This document shows positions 13,060 through 25,225 of a DNA stretch of 64,000 nt, piece by piece. Both the position numbers and the translations under genes were made by a program. Source of the stretch: Druceiella hillmani (taxonomy: Eukaryota > Arthropoda > Insecta > Lepidoptera > Hepialidae); contig JAYKKI010000127.1 in assembly GCA_039881145.1 (NCBI GenBank), positions 1,302,001 through 1,366,000 on the forward strand, read 5' to 3'. The notes under the pieces are model-generated. The model did not search any database, was not told the DNA's origin, and saw nothing but the letters and a program-made list of their open reading frames with translations. The number at the start of each line of letters is the position of its first letter. Position 1 is the stretch's first letter.

Positions 13060-13495
13060 TATGAAGTAAACACACAATTAATGGATGAACATTCTGAAAA
13101 AAAGAAAATTGTAAGATGGTAAAGAGCAAAGCCCATGTTTGGAAGAAAAATATATAGTATATACACAATTAATGGATAAATATTGGGAAAAGAAAAATTA
13201 TCAGGTGGTAAAGAGCAAAGCCCATGTTTGGAACAAAAATATATACTATACACACAATTAATTGATGAATATCCTGAAAAAAGGACATTGTCAGATGGTA
13301 AAGAGCAAATCCAATATTTAAAATAAAAATATGTAGTATACACAAAAGTAATGAATGAATATTCTGAAAAAAGAATATTGTCAGATGGTGAAAAGCAAAG
13401 CCCACGTTTAGATCAAAAATATGTAGTATACACACAATCAATATATTCTGATGATAAAGAACAAAGCAGATATTTGGAACAAAATTTGACATATT
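13060..13495. repeat. ~90-bp tandem repeat, ~4.7 diverged copies
   Basis: Units start with 'acacaatta' at 13072, 13163, 13252, ~13341 and 13432, a spacing of 89-91 bp. Each contains 'agatggtaaagagcaaagccca' or a close variant and ends with 'aaaaatatgtagtata'. Because the period is close to 30 codons, minus-strand frames of 94 and 111 codons pass through several units in different registers. The peptides so produced are repetitive and hydrophobic, and no known family is recognised. Confidence 0.85.
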
Positions 13496-13499
13496 AATT

Positions 13500-15909
13500 A
13501 TCACAGAGAAAATTTCAAAACGTTTCCTACTTTATAACATCATTTGCAAATTAATATTTTTATAACGTAGTAAAAAATATTTTAAAAATTAACATATTCA
13601 GAGTGATAATATTAATAAAGATATTAAGTAACATTTATTAATTAAATTTTTATGAGTGGAGTGATGATTATCAAAAATATGATGTTTCATAACTTTGTGT
13701 TATTTCCTGTAATGAAACGAGTAAGGTTGTCATTTATTATTAATAACGACTAAAACCTTATTTCGAAATTAACTGTTCACCACTTATTAATCATGAGTAA
13801 ATTTAGATTTTGTGGCGACAATAGACTAACTGTCTCTATAGTAATGTTACATTAAATTACCCAACAGAGCTACTCAGTATTATTATGTAAAACCTAAAAA
13901 TCATGAGAAAAAAAATTGCGCTCTTGGCAAAACTAGCAGATCATTATGTCGGATAAATATATAATAATTGAAAAATATTTTTGTGCCATAAATTTATTAT
14001 GTGCGCTTAAATATTTACACGCACTTGAAAGATGCTTCATTCCAATATTCACATCATGCATTTCTAAAAATATTTTTAAAAACTTATATGTATTTACACA
14101 AATGAATATTGCATTTAAGTCGGAACGATTAAAAATCAATCTTGTTTTTTTTTTAAATAAGTGAAACTTAGCTACGGTTTGATCCTAATTTTCGAATTTT
14201 TAGTCAGTGCTAATAGTAGTTTAGTCAGTGAATAATTTTAAAATTTCCCTAATTCTTTCACAAATTAATATTGAAATCTCGTAGAAAACATTTCGTTTCT
14301 ATTTAAATTGGTTTATACAGTTGCAACAAATCTTAAGTCAGTTTTATTTCAGGTATATTGAAGAAAAGCGTAACTAAATTTACCTATCTTTCATTCGGTA
14401 AAAGATAGGAAATTAACTCATAATATTAGAGACAAAAAATCTCTGCTAGTTCTGGCCACCTTTTATTAACCTTTAGTTAAATCATGTAATAAAGTATTTT
14501 TTAACTGAACTAATGGACTTTCTACATAAAATACCGCTTATATGTGTAAAGCACATATATTTCATACCTATAAAAAAGTCTGGATGTATAGATTCCCAAC
14601 ATTGAAGTAAAAATTATTTTATTAAAAAACGGAAAGTGTGTGTGAAGAAGTGCTTGTGAGAAATTCTTAAACTTTCTATGTCATACTTTGCTCGATAAAC
14701 GTAAACAGGCTAATGACATGTCATTAATCTCTTGATCTTAAAGGCCTTAAATTTTACACCATATAACCGTAGATCGAATAGACTTAATAAATTTCTTTAG
14801 GGTAAATTGCCTTCAGTATGTTTGGAGTTGTATTCTATAGTGCGTGGTTTATTTATTATGTTATATTTTATATCAAGTTATGAAAATTATGTTATTTGCA
14901 ACTGTGAAGATATTTTTATTTTATGTTGTTCAGAGCAAAGCATTTTAAAACTTAAAATTTATATTTAGTTCCTTTGCAAAATTGATCGTATTTTAGCTAC
15001 CATAAAATAAAGACTTATTGGATAGGCGCACTATAAAAATCAGTAAAATTTAAAACAGTGCAATCAAAATTTTAAATTAATTTCAAACCTTCTCAATCTT
15101 TTCAATGTTGTAATTTTGCAATTTTTGTATAAATAACATTCTTGGATGTATTCCTATCCCCCGATAGCTAATTGTTTATTTCAGATAGGGATAATAGAAA
15201 ATTATAAAAATACAATCATTAAAATGCATACAATAATGAAATAAACTTTCAAACTATTGGGAAATACCCAAACTTGATTTGTGAGTACACTAGAATAATT
15301 TGTCCAATTAAGTGACAAATGTGTTATTATTGATTGACTAGATAAACTACATAAAACTGAGCTATTCTTTTGTTAGCAAATTACGAACAGTTCAATAATT
15401 GTGACTTTTCCACTCAAAATGTTTATTAGGAAATAATGTTTAAATCATATCGTCGTAAAAGTAAATACATAATCAAAATTTCAAAAGCAATTTTCAAATA
15501 ATTCTAGCAGCCATTTTTATAGCTACCGCTTTCTACTATACATGGAGACAGTAAGCTATACTAATGGAATGAAACTTATGAGAAAATTGTTATAGAAGTT
15601 CAGATAATAAATGATATTCCGCGTATTGTGAAGAAAAAGAATCAAAAGATAATTTACAAGCAACGTGGCTCTGATTTATGGATGTCATCTGTTTAATAAA
15701 CATCTTTAGCATATGCGGTCCGCTATTTACTAAAATCAGTATTAACACTATAGTTTTTAATAAAGTTGAGGCATTTGCTGGCAGATTGATATTGGCATAA
15801 AGTTTGTACACATTTTGATTGATTTTAGTCTACATACATATTTTTTTAATTATCGCCCCAATCTACTTTCCGGAAATCATTTGCCTTTAAGTAATACTCG
15901 ATTAATTTA

Positions 15910-15910
<1 letters not shown>
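13500..15910. other. AT-rich sequence, no gene seen
   Basis: No coding gene supported. A segment at ~14735-14800 resembles one at ~26745-26840 (see the dispersed-repeat entry). Confidence 0.5.
14735..14800. repeat. Dispersed repeat, copy 1
   Basis: Shares the run 'tcttgatcttaaaggcctt', then 'ccatataaccgtagatc' and 'taataaatttc', with the segment at 26745-26840 in the same orientation and order. The copies are diverged and separated by 12 kb. Family unknown. Confidence 0.5.
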
Positions 15911-15911
<1 letters not shown>

Positions 15912-15954
<43 letters not shown>

Positions 15955-15958
15955 TTTA

Positions 15959-16010
<52 letters not shown>
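15912..16010. repeat. (AT)n microsatellite, two blocks
   Basis: Two long (AT)n runs are separated by a short 'tcatttaatatatataaat' spacer. No other content. Confidence 0.95.
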
Positions 16011-16469
16011 CGCGTGTCATCTCTGTATAAATTTTTTGTCGAAATGTAACATTTTGCTGGAAATAATTTCAACTTCAAAATAATTGAAATTCATTCATTC
16101 ATCCATTCAAAGATACTTTGATTAAAATATTTTGCAGCCATTTCCGTTAAATTAAGCGGCGAGCTTTTCACTAGGTTATTTTTTTTATTTCGATTTACTG
16201 ATGGATAATATGGTTATCTCGATCTTATCTACTGTTGCTGTTTTTTGTTCCAATTTTTTATACTAGTTTTTGCTGATGCATATACATTTATTAAAATTTT
16301 TCCCAGTAATAATATATTAATTTAAAAAATACTCGTGATCAGAATAAAAATAACGATTCAAATTAGAAACTTGTTACCCGAACTTACTGGGCAGAGTGGG
16401 AAGGGAAGAAAATGGAGGGAGTTCTCCCCTCTGAAGCAAACTCTATCGCACCTCGATGTGTAATTTGAT

Positions 16470-16815
16470 CCTACATAACTCAATCTAACAATAGAACCCA
16501 ACCTACCCTAAATGAGCATAACCCATTCTGATCCAACCAAACCTAAATTAACGTAACCGAACCTTACACGACCTAACTTATCAAAACCTAACATAACATA
16601 ATCTACTTAACCGGACTTAACCTAATCTAACCTAACCCAACATAACCCAATCTCATTCAATGTAACCCAACATATTCCAACTTAACCCAACCTGACACAA
16701 CCTAAAGTCTCAAAATCCAACCTAACCTAATTCAACTTAACCCGTCGTAACCCAATCTAACTTAACGATCCTAAATTAACCTAAAATAATCCAATCTTAC
16801 CTACATAAGATTGGG
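16470..16815 (-). repeat. Degenerate (AACCT)n telomere-like tract
   Basis: Dozens of AACCT/AACCC/AACTT pentamers follow one another with substitutions and small indels, for example 'aacctaatctaacctaac'. TTAGG (AACCT on this strand) is the usual arthropod telomere unit. The tract is interstitial and well decayed, and it sits between unremarkable AT-rich flanks. Confidence 0.75.
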
Positions 16816-16819
16816 TTCC

Positions 16820-17570
16820 AACATAACGATTATTAAAAAATATTTCAATAATAAATTTAATAAAAATTACATGAAGGGTATAATTCCCTAAGGATATAAC
16901 TCTCAGCGATCATTATTTTTTGCTTTCTCTTCCCATTATATCTCACATTTGTTGTGAGTATAACATTTACCTAATAGTAAGCGAGGTGCGGAGATTTCCA
17001 AAACTCAATTTCTCAAAATATAAAGTAGTATATTTCAGTGGAGCGGGCGGAGATTTAAAGGAATAAACTCCCATGGGATTTAAAGGAATAAACTCCTGTC
17101 TCGAATTTTGATAGCACATATCTAAATATAAACCAAAATAGCTAACGTCTTATCTTGAATAACGTTTGCATGTCAAAAGCACTCTTGACAAGAATAAAAG
17201 TATCTTAGCTCGAACTTTAAGCCGAATAGCCATAATAGGCTCAACATTTTCTATTCATCCCTTTTGAGCCCACGCACTTGATCTCTTTGTTTGAGTTTTA
17301 AACATTCTGTATCACGCCATTCGAGGCGGGCATCAGCGGATTATTCTTATATAGTCTGTCGAGACTCTTAAAGCCGATAACAATCTTAAGAGCCTCCAAG
17401 AAAAGTATCGACTTTTGTAGAATACGTTAGAATGGAATCAATTTTTTTTTGGGCTGTTTCCTACAGAAAAATCAAACATGTGTTTTATCACGCCTAATTT
17501 ATTCATTTTGTATTTCAAAAAGCGTTATGAAGACAAGATTACCTATCATTGAGTGGATTTCCATATTTCA
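16820..17570. other. AT-rich sequence with a short direct repeat
   Basis: 'gatttaaaggaataaactcc' is present twice (around 17051 and 17076). Apart from that, no gene or structured repeat is visible. Confidence 0.5.
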
Positions 17571-17574
17571 TATT

Positions 17575-17576
<2 letters not shown>

Positions 17577-17625
<49 letters not shown>

Positions 17626-17626
17626 G

Positions 17627-17699
<73 letters not shown>

Positions 17700-17716
17700 A
17701 TGTGTGTATTTATATA
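17577..17716. repeat. Compound (AT)n-(GT)n microsatellite
   Basis: (AT)n with periodic 'acatatat' interruptions passes into (GT)n at ~17681. The 90-codon plus-strand frame running into it ends in alternating Tyr-Ile and Cys-Val and is not a gene. Confidence 0.95.
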
Positions 17717-17719
17717 CTT

Positions 17720-18295
17720 AGGTAAGAATGAAACTCAAACTTGAGGGTTTTGAATTACGTACCCGTGGTATTTCTTTAAAGTATTTACAAACATTATATT
17801 CTCTTTATAAACGTTCTGCCTGCTATATATTCCACAATTGTTGGTATTTTTAGGAAATATATTTACGGAGTACAAAAGAAAGTATGAAAATAATTTAGAA
17901 AAAAATGATGTAATTAATATGGTAAAATTATGCGAGAAGTTGTATCAGTACTTCAACCGTAACGTTTTAATTTTAGCCTTAACTAAAAATTTTACCACCT
18001 TAATTTAAACATTAGTCTTAAGAATCTTATAAAAAATAAAAGTCTTAATATAACTCCGTTTTTATGTTACATCGTTACTGTATAAATGATACACGAATAT
18101 TGGCGACATTCGTGTCAATTAGAATAAATGTTATGGTTGTTTACTATATATACAAAAATATAAGTCTTCTTTAATTATACGCATCTAACATCCTCTTACA
18201 CAAATTTTGAAGAAATTATAATAGCTTATAAATTAAAAAAAATCTGAAACAAATATTTTATTTTCAGGGAAATATAGAGGAAATTTACGAATGGT
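17720..18295. other. AT-rich sequence, no gene seen
   Basis: Nothing recognised. Confidence 0.5.
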
Positions 18296-18298
18296 AAT

Positions 18299-18436
18299 TA
18301 TAATAGAATATCCATTACAAATAAAGGCTTTGATACGAATTATTTTTTGAGTAACATTATTGATGATATTAGAGATTGCAATTTTCTTTGAGCTGCTGAA
18401 TACCATCACTATTTAACTTATTATATCCTAGCTCAT
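18299..18436. repeat. ~140-bp dispersed repeat, copy 1
   Basis: Begins 'taatagaatatccattacaa', continues with 'aataaaggctttgatacga', and ends 'ccatcactatttaacttatt'. The same series recurs at 19326-19460 in direct orientation about 1 kb away. No terminal inverted repeat is obvious, so it may be a decayed duplication or two ends of a lost element. Confidence 0.75.
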
Positions 18437-19325
18437 GGTTTAATATATTTTTAAATTCTTTCGACTTTATTATATGCTTAAATCCAAATAAATATGCTCA
18501 TATTGTGAATGTATTATATTGGTTTAGTTCCTTTAAGACATATAAGTATATAGCATTTTTTATATATGTTCTGACAATGTCTCTTTTCTGCTAAGTAATC
18601 TTTGGGACATTAATAATATACAATTTAAAGAATTATAAACCATTTGGCCATGCTCGAAAGTTTTCGAGTAATAATTGGTAAACATTTTAATAAAATATAA
18701 TGACTAGTTTTTCATGAAAATAAATCTATAATGACTTAATAGTATTATAAGTATATTATGAAATTAAAGCTTGTATCAAAAAAGAAACTGACTTTTTATA
18801 ATTATGATTTTTTTTTGAAATATTAGAAGATTGATCTTGAAAATTGTAAATTTATTATATCGGCCTTTAGTTGAGGGAATACATTTTTAAATTAATAGTG
18901 TAATAATAAAAAAAGATTCTCTCAGCGAGCAATATTTATTTATGCAAAAATGTTTTTTTAGTAGAAATATGTACAAACGAGGGGAACTAAGAGAAAAGAA
19001 ACCAGTATAAATGGGGTGGTCCTCATGGAAATATGACATAATTAAAAAACAGCCGGCGTTCTAAAAATACCAAAAAACTCAAACAACTAAATGATTTAAG
19101 AGAAAGGCAATCAATTTAGATATTAGCTACGCATTTTAAAAGGAATTGACGTCGAATGTTTCTAATAATCGTTTATAAAAATTTAATACGTACTTAAATA
19201 GATTTATATTCTTAATTTTATTTATTTATTAACAAATATTTTTATATTAAAAATGTGAGATACTTTTATTTATGAAGATAGCTTTTTTGTCTCGGAGGAT
19301 GATTAAATTAAATTAAAGTATAATT
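18437..19325. other. AT-rich sequence between the two direct repeats
   Basis: No coding homology was seen in the ~0.9 kb flanked by the direct repeats. If the flanks were LTRs, this would be expected to hold a primer-binding site and coding relic, and neither is visible. Confidence 0.5.
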
Positions 19326-19460
19326 TAATAGAATATCCATTACAAATAAAGGCTTTCATACGATTTAATTTCCAAATGACATTAATGATGGTATTCGAGA
19401 TTACAGTTTTGTTTGTTCTGCTGAATATCATCACTATTTAACTTATTATAAAAGCTCGAG
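19326..19460. repeat. ~140-bp dispersed repeat, copy 2
   Basis: Direct-orientation partner of 18299-18436. Most differences are scattered single substitutions. Confidence 0.75.
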
Positions 19461-19464
19461 CTAT

Positions 19465-20390
19465 TGTCATCAGCAAAAATGAGTAAACACTTGGAGACGG
19501 TACTCTATTGTACACATTTTATCTCAAGGTCAGTTGAATTAGGTTACTAAAATTTAGCAGGCTATACAAAACAAAGCAATATTGAATATTGACCAGCTAA
19601 TTTGGGAATTAATTTTGTGCGTAATGATTAAGGAGAAATATAATATCTTGTTTGATAATGGTTATTTTATATTAGTACACATTATTAGTAAGCCAGGCAA
19701 CATATGAAGCTTCAATTCGCTGAGGTCACATATTCGATGGACAATGAAACAATATTACAATATGTTTGAGTAGAGGACATCTAAGAACGCAATTTCCACG
19801 TTGTTACTTGTATGATTATCATATATACCGATTTTGCTATATTTGCGTACTGAAAATAAGGCAATGTAATTAAATGAACATCACAAGAACCTGTTTTTGT
19901 GAACTCGATGTATCAATATACATATATTAACCTCGTTTCTGTATATATCTTTTGCTGTTATAGTTGATTATATTTGGAATATAATGCAAACTATGAAAGA
20001 AAAAAATATCCCTTATGAAAAAACAAAAACTTGTCACAATACTAGAAATGACTTGAAATTCCCTCAACATGTGTTGACTCGTGTGTGGGCTTGGGAGTCG
20101 TTTTTCAAACTACTAAATCGTAAGCTGTCTAAATGCTTAAATTGAAATATTATTGGAAATTGTCCTAACAACTGAAGTACTTTATTTCAATTCCCATAGA
20201 GTAGAATAAACTTAAGCATATTTTTCGTTAGGAATAAAGTAAATATGTATTAAATTATGTATTAAATAATTAAATATAATATGTATTAAATAATTAATAT
20301 AGTAACATGATGCTACACTATGCTTCCTTTTCTCTCAAAATATATTAAAAGCAACACAAGGCAATAAAATGTAATTGTCATATAAATATT
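19465..20390. other. AT-rich sequence, no gene seen
   Basis: A 'tatgtattaaataatta' motif repeats just upstream of the mariner (20246-20300). Nothing else was found. Confidence 0.5.
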
Positions 20391-20549
20391 CGATAGGCTA
20401 ATAAGTAATGAGCGTTTGTTTCCAATATAATCTAAAAAATATGGGAACGTTCTGGAAGCTTCCATGATCGAAAATATATAAAGAAATAACCAAGATATTC
20501 CACTGTCAACACGCATAAAATATAGACGACATTAAGACGCATGTGAGTC

Positions 20550-20798
20550 ACTGTCTACGAGTCTGATCACTGTGCCGCCGAGGCTACGCGTAACATATGC
20601 CGATCCGTAGCTCTTGAAGCAATGTCTGAAGCTACTGCAAATTTTTTCCAGCAGTTTCGTAGCGGTGACTACTCCCTGAGTGATCAACCACGCTCTGGTA
20701 GACCGACGGAAATGGATAGTGACCAGTTAAAATTGTTAATCAAAGAAGATAATCGATTAAAGACACGCTGGCTAGCAACTGAGCCCACGGAAATATAG
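20550..20798 (+). pseudogene. Mariner transposase N-terminal relic
   Basis: The frame containing Cys at 20571 reads as the DNA-binding half of mariner transposase. An 'AAEATRNIC' helix is followed by the FFQQFRSGDYSLSDQPRSGR block, equivalent to the family's W-x-x-x-F-x-S-G-x-F-x-x-x-D-x-x-R-S-G-R-P signature, then 'LIKEDNRLKTRWLA', the second helix-turn-helix start. The usual W before x-x-F is replaced by F. A TAG stop at 20796 ends it and the catalytic domain never follows. No credible start codon opens this frame. The identification is secure; function is lost. Confidence 0.88.
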
Positions 20799-20899
20799 AG
20801 AATCATTTACACAGCTTGGAAAAAAGCTTGAAATACGGTGCGTGGGTATTACGTGAACTAAGCTTTTCATACTTCAGACTTTATATCAATTTATTATCA

Positions 20900-21090
20900 T
20901 TTGTTTAGATTGCTGAGAAACGCCTTACGCGAAAAAAACTTTGATGGTGAAGACCACCTGCAACAGTTCATAGGACCATTTTCATTTCCAGTTACCTGAA
21001 TTTTACGCAAATGCTGTCCACTCCCCATCAAAGCTTTGAAGACATGTGGTACAAAATTATAGTGGTTGTTATACCAGTGATTAATTAATT
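20900..21090 (+). pseudogene. Mariner transposase C-terminal relic
   Basis: 'LRNALREKNFDGEDHLQQF' reads as the end of mariner transposase, where a helix with L-x-N-x-L-x-x-x-x-F is followed by a region ending near the 3' inverted repeat. A further segment after a frame change, 'NAVHSPSK', fits the 'LP-x-x-W' area poorly. It follows directly on the deletion junction after the N-terminal relic. Confidence 0.7.
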
Positions 21091-21159
21091 TTAAATTAGA
21101 AATATAATGACAAATTATAAGATTAATGACCGCTCATTACTTATTAGCCAACCCAATAT

Positions 21160-22835
21160 GAACTAATCTGATGTATGGCTAAAAGTCTATTGAGAAATTT
21201 GGGATATTCAGTATTGTTATTGCGATAAATTTAAATTCGGAGTTGTGATGCAAAAGAAAAAATAGACGACAAAAATGCAAGTTTTTAGTTTTTTTAACAT
21301 CCTGTTGTAGAAACTTCACCAATATATATTTATATTAACCTTTATTATATTTTAATACGACAATTATTTTGGAGTATTGTAGAAAAAGCCCAAGTATAAG
21401 AAAAAAGAAGTAATCATTAAATTTTATAGAAAAGTCTTTACCTATAGTAAAGCTATACACATTTAATCATAATCGAGAAAGTAATGTTTTGATTAAAAAG
21501 TTATTAATAGATAAAATTTAATTTTAATATAATTCGAATACTAGACGTTTAACCTTTATTGTCACAAACTACTATTACATCGTTAGAAGTCAGCCTAAAA
21601 ATACGGGTCTTTCCAATTATTCTCTAATATTAAAGGGCATTTCCAAAAAGATTAATTGGATTGGGGTTTCAAATAACACAAGGGGGTTGAAATAACAAAC
21701 TACTATTTCTATTCCTGTCCGGCTACTGTTCGAAGGCATTGTTTTATTTGACTGATGGTAAGTTCCAATTAAATAGCTTTTACTCTTTAATTACCGTGAA
21801 AGCTTGTTGAGCTTTGACATGAAAACAATCTAAAAATAGCTTCTCATATCCACCATTTCTCCTCATCCCTAAAACCAAAAGCCAACCGTATTTCCAAATA
21901 ATAGGGAAAACGATTAAACAGAAACCACGAAGTATTTCGGTGAAAGCAGTCGTTATATTCATTGAACGATAATATAATTGAATAATCCGTTCTAAATTCG
22001 TTCATTGTAGAAAGCTCGTTGATGGCATTTGACATATAGATTTACATTGACATGTGGGTAGACAATTTCTTTTCTATTATGAAACATTTAGGTTACTTTT
22101 AAGTGAACTACGTAGAAATGGACATATAAATGTAGGTTGACATGTGGACAGATGATTCATTTCCTATTATGACTCTTTCATATCCTATTTAAGTGAAGTA
22201 CGTAGAAATAATCATATTGCATAGATTTAAAATTTTTATTTTTTAGGTAATGTAATTTTATCATCACTGAACACAGTGCCCAAACTTATTGAAAACATAT
22301 ATAGGCTGTACAAATTGTGGAGGTCATGAAAGCTACAATTCTTAATTAATCGGGCTGAAAATATGATATTCTATTAGAATTATTGTGGCGAAAGTATTCT
22401 TGTAAGAAGGTTGACTCCATACAAGATATGGGATCACAGTCAACATAGTGATAATTACGTTTTGTAATACGTAAGATGCAACAATTAGAGGAATCAAAAG
22501 CGCAAATAGACTTCGATCAGGGAGGTAAGGATTTAGGAGAGACTATCAAACACGCTTTATATGGAAACCTAAATCGCCGCTAAAACATATGAAGGGGAAA
22601 GAGTAAATATAAAGTTGTATTAGAACTCGTAATATCAGCATTTATACGATACAGTTTCCTGACGAGTTACCAATACGTGAATTTATGTTACTTGTACTAT
22701 CGTCTGTTTTGTCTTAATTCCATTTATTTTTGAATATATTATTAAGGCAAATCGTGAAAGTAACTTACAACAAAATTTTAATAAATATTATCATAAATTG
22801 AAAAAAATATTACACAAAATTTCACTTTTATGTCT
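21160..22835. other. AT-rich sequence, no gene seen
   Basis: Related sentences recur at ~22045-22110 and ~22115-22210 ('gacatgtggg/cagacaattc', 'aagtgaactacgtagaaat'). They form a diverged ~80-bp duplication. Short overlapping minus-strand frames at 21780-22035 have no family match. Confidence 0.5.
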
Positions 22836-23560
22836 ACAAAGAATTCATTTCATTTAGTGATGTAACAAGCCAGCGAATAAATTGATTAAAAATATCAAAT
22901 AAGATAACATTTTTATAGCTGTAAAAATTTCATTTCACTTAGTGATATAACTAGCTAGCGAATAAATTGATTAAAAATATGAAATAAGATAAAATTTTTA
23001 TAGCTGTAAAAATTTCATTTCACTTAGTGATGTAACTAGTTAGCGAATAAATTGATTAAAAATATCAAATAAGATAAAATTTTTATAGCTGTAAAAATTT
23101 CATTTCACTTAGTGAAGTAACTAGTTAGCGAATAAATTGATTAAAAATATCAAATAAGATAAAATTTTTATAGCTGTAAAAATTTCATTTCACTTAGTGA
23201 TGTAACTAGCTAGCGAATAAATTGATTAAAAATATCAAATAAGATAACATTTTTATAGCTGTAAAAATTTCATTTCACTTAGTGATGTAACTAGCTAGCG
23301 AATAAATTGATTAAAAATATCAAATAAGATACAATTTTTATAGCTGTAAAAATTTCATTTCACTTAGTGATGTAACTAGCTAGCGAATAAATTGATTAAA
23401 AATATCAAATAAGATAAAATTTTTATAGTTGTAAAAATTTCATTTCACTTAGTGATGTAACTAGTTAGTGAATAAATTGATTAAAAATATCAAATAAGAT
23501 AAAATTTTTATAGCTGTAAAAATTTCATTTCATTTAGTGATATTAAATGCTAGCGAATAT
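22836..23560. repeat. 85-bp satellite, ~8.5 copies
   Basis: The 'gtaaaaattt' start recurs at 22921, 23006, 23091, 23176, 23261, 23346, 23431 and 23516, an exact 85-bp period with no indels across the array. Unit body: 'catttcacttagtgatgtaa', then 'tagcgaataaattgatt', then 'aatatcaaataagataaaat'. The first and last units are more diverged, as expected for a tandem array. Confidence 0.97.
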
Positions 23561-23564
23561 TCTT

Positions 23565-25120
23565 ATCGGCTTTCTTCAATAAATTGCTAACATTCTTATC
23601 TTTGTACAAATATAAGAAATAAACTTATAAGCATGTAATTTCGTCAAGAAAATGTCCGTTTATTTATCCTAATTGCTGGAATGATGAACAAATTTAAATA
23701 TTGTAATTAACTGGTTTAAATATTTTAAAAGATAAATGGTCCATCTAGTGCATTTTTTAAATTGTCTCCTAAAAAGACTGAAACTTCTTTCAGTGACCAA
23801 AATATTATTCTTGAGACACATTTTTTTTGAAAATTTAATTCAATATTACGTGCCAAAATGTTTACCGAATTTGAACTCAGTGATTTTCAGCAATCGAATT
23901 ATTAGTCTCAAGAAAATATATTCAGTAGGTTGGATAAACTACAATAACAAAGTTTACAATTATAATCTGATAGTGTGAACCGGCAAAGTAATTATCTAAA
24001 AGTTAATATTATGAACAACCTATATTATCAAAATATTTTGATAGAGAACATAAACTATATCATATTTTTGTTTAAAACTGTCGGTATAGTGTACGTCATT
24101 TCACATTCCATTAATTTTAAATGGTGGTTAATTATCTACGCATATAAATATTACAAAATATATATAAAATTGCATTTAATTGTGACCTTACTTTAAATTC
24201 ATGTCTTTTCGCTATAGATTTTGCACTATTCGACGGAACACGTGACTTTATTCCAACAAAAATAAATATATTTTACAGAAAGGAAACATTTTTTTTTCAA
24301 CTCAACTGACGTTATGTCGTAACTAGAAGTGCACGTCACGTTGTCAAAATTTAATCAAACTTGCTATACTCAAAGTGCAGCGTATACTTTCTACTTAGAT
24401 TCTTACCTCCATGACGTCAGTGCAGCCTTCATAAAAGAAAATCGACTAGCACTTTTAGACATTTTTCTCGCTTGCTTATTTATTGTAGCTATAATGAATA
24501 GATACGTTCATCAGTAGTAGCAGAAGTTGCTTCAATTTAAATTATGTTTAGAAATATTTCACACCATATCCACATGAAAACTCGTTTTTTCTCGAGTTAA
24601 TGATGACTGAAGAAGTTTCTGTCTTTTAAATTAAAATATAAATTTAATAATTAAGAAACGTTAAGAAAATGCAATGGCATAAATAACTTATTAGTAAAAC
24701 TGTTGCTGGAAAAATGTACAACGAAAATATCTCCACGTGATTACTTATAAATTTTTAACTATATTTTCTCACATGTCACATGTTCACACAAAACTTTGAA
24801 TTAGTAGAACGCGCGCTTCAATACAACTTTTAGGGTTGTTCCGATAAGAAATTATAGAAATCATTGCAATAATCATAACATGAAAATCGCAAAGAAAAAT
24901 TAGATTTGTAAAAAATGTTTCTGACGAAAATTTTAATAAAGTCAACACGAAAAAGATTGCTCAAAGAGGTTAGTCCTAACTCCTATTTCATTTTCAATAC
25001 GTATTTTCATTCATAAACTTCTGTCACGTCAGTTTTGACAAAAATGTACCATTTCAAACTACGTCAAGATGAGTTTTAGTTCGTTCTGTTTTAATCGTGT
25101 GATGCTTTTTGTAAAATTAC
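23565..25120. other. AT-rich sequence, no supported gene
   Basis: Plus-strand frames at 23736-23978, 23975-24196 and 24329-24517 have no recognised domain. The last is slightly richer in GC and has balanced composition, so it is the least unlikely exon candidate in this stretch, but no splice-linked partner is seen. Confidence 0.4.
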
Positions 25121-25121
25121 T

Positions 25122-25225
<104 letters not shown>

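Larger units (their letters stand above)
20391..21158 (+). mobile_element. Internally deleted mariner-family transposon
   Basis: Perfect 19-base inverted repeats GGCTAATAAGTAATGAGCG at 20396-20414 and, inverted, at 21131-21149 bound the element. Inside are the N-terminal and C-terminal ends of a mariner transposase in the right order and orientation. At about 0.77 kb it is well short of the ~1.3 kb usual for mariner; the missing part is the catalytic DDD/D region. It would be non-autonomous even when young. It could have been moved only by a transposase supplied in trans that recognises these termini. Confidence 0.88.

Noticed and set aside
13060..13495. C2H2 zinc-finger array suggested by a ~30-residue period
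   Set aside because: The expected period is 84 bp and no C-x2-C / H-x3-H pattern appears in any frame.
18299..19460. LTR retrotransposon with 140-bp LTRs
   Set aside because: No TG...CA ends, primer-binding site, polypurine tract or coding relic was seen between the repeats.
22836..23560. CRISPR-like array
   Set aside because: The whole 85-bp unit is repeated with no unique spacers, and the sequence is eukaryotic; it is a satellite.
24329..24517. Small protein-coding gene (62 codons)
   Set aside because: Composition is slightly better than its neighbours, but there is no recognised domain, splice signal set or transcript evidence.
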